Source of the DNA: an uncultured Poribacteria bacterium
Lineage (GTDB): Bacteria; Poribacteria; WGA-4E; WGA-3G
Length of the DNA: 64,000 nucleotides
NCBI GenBank assembly: GCA_951813545.1
Contig: OX638352.1
Coordinates: 1,550,001-1,614,000 of the forward strand
Reading direction: 5' to 3'
Shown here piece after piece: positions 60,936 through 64,000 of this stretch. The notes under the pieces are model-generated. The model searched no databases. It saw nothing but the letters and a program-made list of their open reading frames with translations, and was not told the origin of the DNA. The number at the start of each line of letters is the position of its first letter. Positions within the stretch are counted from its first letter, which is position 1. The position numbers and the translations under genes are program-made.

Positions 60936-63728
60936 ATGTCAATTTCAGATAATAAACGGTATTTCTGGTGCGTCGTCGCCATTTTATTTGGCATCGTATC
61001 AGTAATACCGATGACCGCCAGTGCTGAAGCATTCAAGGTAGTCGTTCAAGATCAGAATGGGAATGCTATTTCAGAAGCGAAAGTGCAAATCGGGAACCAA
61101 GAACAAACAACAGATGATTCTGGCGTCGCTACGTTCAGCGATGTAACAGGTTCAGCGTCGCTGACGATAATAGCAATCGGATTTTTGAGCAAACGGATCA
61201 ATATCACTGCCGGGCAAACCGAAGTGAAAGCCACACTTGCTCCGATCCAAACAATTGAATCCGTTGTAGTGGTAGGTACCCGTAGTATCGGCAGGAGAGC
61301 CTTACAGGCACCCGTCCCGATAGAAGTTGTCAACAGGGAACAACTTAGTCTCACCGGTCAATCCGAAACGGGACGTGTTCTTCAGATGTTAGTCCCTTCC
61401 TTTAACTTCTCAAGTTCAACCATTAGTGATGGTACAGATGCCCTGCGTCCGGCAACGTTGCGTGGCTTAGGGCCCGACCAGACGCTTGTACTCGTCAACG
61501 GCAAACGTCGCCATAAAAGCGCATTGCTGCACGTAAATACATCTGTAGGTCGTGGTACTGCCGGAACAGACTTTAACGCGATTCCAGCAGCAGCGATCGA
61601 GCGGATTGAAGTGCTACGCGATGGTGCAGCCGCGCAATACGGTTCCGATGCGATCGCCGGTGTTATCAATATCGTGCTTAAAGACGACGTTGATACGGGC
61701 GATGCTGACGTTTATTGGGGTCAAACCTACGAAGGCGACGGTAATACATGGAACGGAAACGCCAACTACGGTATGAAAGTCGGTGATTCCGGTTTTCTCA
61801 ATCTCACTGCTGAATGGCGCGATAGAGCTCGCACCAACCGGGCAGGTCTCACAGGGGAACAGCAGTATGACTGGATAGACGTAGACCAAGGCAGACCTGC
61901 GGATAATATACTTGAAATCGAAAACGATGATGGAACTGTAACCGAGAAACCGGTCTGGTTCGACTCGCGCGAATATACCTTTGAACGCCAGAACTTCCGC
62001 ATTGGAGATTCTGATTCGTCTCAAAAAATCGGATTTTACAATTTCGGACTCCCGCTCGCCGAGGGCTTGGAACTCTATTCTTTTGGTGGACACTCCTCAC
62101 GCCAAAACAACAGTGCGGGTTTCTATCGCAGAGCCAACCAAGCATCGCGGACTGTTACCGAAATCTATCCGGACGGATTTTTACCGGAAATCAACACCGA
62201 TATTGGCGACACCTCTCTCGCCTTAGGTATGGCGTGGACGCATGAGACCACCGATCTGAATGTTGATGTCAGTGTCAATCACGGGTTGAATACATTCGAC
62301 TTCTTCATTTCCAATTCGTTGAATGCCTCTTATGGGGCAAGCAGTCCGACCTCCGCGGAAGCGGGTGGCTTTGAACTCTCGCAAACGACGTTTAACTTAG
62401 ATGTTACCTACCCATTCGACTATCAGTCCTCGCTGGTGAACCTTGCAGGTGGTGTCGAATTTCGTAGAGAAGGTTACGGCATCCACGCGGGTGAACCGCT
62501 TTCATGGATTAACGCGGACCTTGGGGCACCGGGTGCCTCTGGTGGTATCCAAGTTTTCCCCGGCTTCCGACCGGACAACGAAGTGGACGAAAGTCGGACG
62601 AATATCGCAGGTTATGCCGACTTTGAATCCTATCTTAGTGGGCAACCCGGAACCGGACTCCTTGTTGGTGCCGCGGTGCGCGGTGAGCAGTACAACGATT
62701 TTGGCACCACTGTCACAGGAAAAGCGACGGGTCGCTATGACCTGACGAAACAGGTTGCGGTCCGTGCTGCGGGTAGTACCGGTTTCCGTGCGCCTTCATT
62801 ACAGCAGCTTTACTTCAACAACATTAGCACACAATTCAAGGTAGATACCGACGATATTGACAGCGATGGAAACACTACTGAGTTGGTAGCTCTTGAAGTC
62901 GGTACGTTCCGCAATGACAGTGATGCCGCACGTGCGCTCGGCATTCCTGAGCTGAAAGAGGAAACCGCATTCAACGTCTCCGGTGGTTTTGTGCTGAAAC
63001 CACTTGAGAAATTGTGGCTCACCGTAGATGGATTCCTCATCCAAATCGATGATCGCATTGTCCTGAGTGGTAGTTTCAGTGCTGATAAAGTCGCAGGTTT
63101 AGCGCAGGCAGGTGCGAGCAGCGCGCAAGTGTTCACAAATGTCGCGCAGACACGCACCCAAGGCGTTGATGTCGCAGCAGGTTACCTACATGCCTTCGAC
63201 AATGAATCCCTTCTCAATTTGAAGGTTGCATTGACGTGGGCAAATACTGAAGTTATCGGTGAAGTGGACGCGCCGGAAATCCTCGTCGGACTTGAGGACA
63301 CTCTCTTCCCGTCGCAGGAACGTTCCATGATTGAGGAGTGGCAGCCGAACACCCGCATTAACATCGGTGCAGATTACATCATCGGTGACCTCACTATTGG
63401 TGGTGCTTTGCGTTACTTCGGCAGCTACACCGTTCAAGAGGGAAGCGGTGACGATCCAGCACGGCAGACTTACGGCGGGAAATGGCTCACCGATATCCAG
63501 AGCAATTATCAGTTGAATGAAGGACTTTCACTGACAATCGGTGCAAACAATCTATTGGATCAGGTGCCCGATCTGAACGAGATTGGTCAGTCACGCGCTG
63601 GAACGCTAACGGACAGCACGGGGCATGTTATTGTTGATTCACCCGGTGTGTTCACGTATTCCAGACGGTCTGCTCCGTTCGGTTTCAATGGCGGACTTTA
63701 CTACGCGAAGTTATCTTATAGTTTCTAA
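60936..63728 (+). CDS. TonB-dependent outer-membrane receptor
   Basis: The start is taken as ATG 60936 (GAGGA upstream), giving 930 residues. A signal segment (FWCVVAILFGIVSVIPMTASAEA) is followed by a carboxypeptidase-regulatory-like beta-sandwich (FKVVVQDQNGNAISEAKV...). The plug domain has ESVVVVGTRSIGRRALQAPVPIEVV, LRGLGPDQTLVLVNGKRRH and IERIEVLRDGAAAQYGSDAIAGVINIVLK. The 22-stranded barrel ends in an aromatic residue (LYYAKLSYSF). Such receptors import siderophores, vitamins or glycans using TonB energy. With no SusD partner or exporter nearby, the ligand is unclear. A terminator follows. Confidence 0.93.
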   Translation: MSISDNKRYFWCVVAILFGIVSVIPMTASAEAFKVVVQDQNGNAISEAKVQIGNQEQTTDDSGVATFSDVTGSASLTIIAIGFLSKRINITAGQTEVKATLAPIQTIESVVVVGTRSIGRRALQAPVPIEVVNREQLSLTGQSETGRVLQMLVPSFNFSSSTISDGTDALRPATLRGLGPDQTLVLVNGKRRHKSALLHVNTSVGRGTAGTDFNAIPAAAIERIEVLRDGAAAQYGSDAIAGVINIVLKDDVDTGDADVYWGQTYEGDGNTWNGNANYGMKVGDSGFLNLTAEWRDRARTNRAGLTGEQQYDWIDVDQGRPADNILEIENDDGTVTEKPVWFDSREYTFERQNFRIGDSDSSQKIGFYNFGLPLAEGLELYSFGGHSSRQNNSAGFYRRANQASRTVTEIYPDGFLPEINTDIGDTSLALGMAWTHETTDLNVDVSVNHGLNTFDFFISNSLNASYGASSPTSAEAGGFELSQTTFNLDVTYPFDYQSSLVNLAGGVEFRREGYGIHAGEPLSWINADLGAPGASGGIQVFPGFRPDNEVDESRTNIAGYADFESYLSGQPGTGLLVGAAVRGEQYNDFGTTVTGKATGRYDLTKQVAVRAAGSTGFRAPSLQQLYFNNISTQFKVDTDDIDSDGNTTELVALEVGTFRNDSDAARALGIPELKEETAFNVSGGFVLKPLEKLWLTVDGFLIQIDDRIVLSGSFSADKVAGLAQAGASSAQVFTNVAQTRTQGVDVAAGYLHAFDNESLLNLKVALTWANTEVIGEVDAPEILVGLEDTLFPSQERSMIEEWQPNTRINIGADYIIGDLTIGGALRYFGSYTVQEGSGDDPARQTYGGKWLTDIQSNYQLNEGLSLTIGANNLLDQVPDLNEIGQSRAGTLTDSTGHVIVDSPGVFTYSRRSAPFGFNGGLYYAKLSYSF

Positions 63729-63748
63729 GAGGGTTTCTCAATTAATAT

Positions 63749-63775
63749 AGGCGCGGTTCCGGACCGCGCCTTTTT
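63749..63775 (+). terminator. rho-independent terminator after the TonB receptor
   Basis: AGGCGCGGT...ACCGCGCCT forms a strong stem (63750-63770) followed by TTTTT, 20 bases after the receptor stop codon. The stem resembles the GCGCGGTT repeat family. Confidence 0.85.
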
Positions 63776-63850
63776 ATAACCGCGTGTGATAGTCGTTTTT
63801 GTATTAGGACTTAGGCAAATTTAGTAGAAAACGGATATTTCACGTGTGAT

Positions 63851-64000
63851 AGCACCCACTACCTAAAGGTAGAGGCTTCGGCTTCGTAGACAGTGCGGTT
63901 TTCTCAAAGAGGTAACCGTCTTATTCCGTCTCCACCAGCAGGCGATTCCCCGTCGCGTGAAAAAAGTCGCTTCGGGCATATCAAGGCGAAATCTTGGAAA
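63851..64000 (+). mobile_element. left end of a second HEARO-like element (truncated by window end)
   Basis: GCACCCACTACCTAAAGGTAG starts a hairpin like those at 53876 and 4455. GGCTTCGTAGACAGTGCGGT, AACCGTCTTA and TCTCCACCAGCAGGCGATTC then track the start of the 53876 element. The rest lies outside the window; an IscB/IsrB-type ORF may follow. Confidence 0.55.

Overview
The window looks like a chromosomal segment of a Candidatus Poribacteria-like bacterium. This is inferred from gene content, not from a marker gene. The signs are phytanoyl-CoA dioxygenase, enolase-superfamily enzymes, sialate O-acetylesterases, FG-GAP/dockerin proteins, and a very heavy load of short palindromic and MITE-like repeats in nearly every intergenic gap. 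No rRNA, tRNA or CRISPR array was seen.

Layout. 1-8.7 kb, minus strand: a surface-polysaccharide group (sulfotransferase cut by the window edge, MurJ/Wzx-like flippase, NAD-dependent epimerase, GT4 glycosyltransferase), interrupted by an IscB/IsrB-family transposon and a large secreted FG-GAP/dockerin protein. 8.7-15.6 kb: a beta-helix lipoprotein, a Hen1-Pnkp RNA-repair operon and a divergent TrpD2-like protein. 16-28.8 kb: metabolic and DNA-repair genes (MR/MLE enzyme, two tandem sialate esterases, RecD2, Uma2, threonine synthase, HpaI-type aldolase). 29.1-33.5 kb: a decayed accessory island with an internally deleted DNA methyltransferase, frameshifted and truncated small genes, an IS5-family element and a perfect 4 x 90 bp tandem repeat. 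33.8-40.4 kb: archease, a polytopic membrane protein, a second MR/MLE enzyme and two paralogous cysteine-rich secreted proteins. 40.8-52.6 kb: four tandem paralogues in which an ECF-type sigma factor is fused through one membrane helix to a large Asp-box (BNR) beta-propeller; one copy has lost the sigma part. 53.2-64 kb: a heme-motif lipoprotein, a solo RNA-type (HEARO/omega-RNA-like) transposon derivative, two dehydrogenase/reductase genes, a PhyH dioxygenase, a coupled acyl-CoA ligase/alcohol dehydrogenase pair, a TonB-dependent receptor and the left end of another HEARO-like element at the window edge.

Most notable. (i) The sigma-TM-propeller array: three of its four members share an upstream inverted repeat plus a bipartite ECF-like promoter, suggesting membrane-tethered, self-regulating sigma factors. 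(ii) Two IS200/IS605-type elements, one with an HNH-less RuvC protein and one RNA-only, each abutting the ATGA start of a neighbouring gene. (iii) Dispersed repeats that have entered coding sequences (RecD2, acyl-CoA ligase). Functions are read from motifs by eye; no database search was run.
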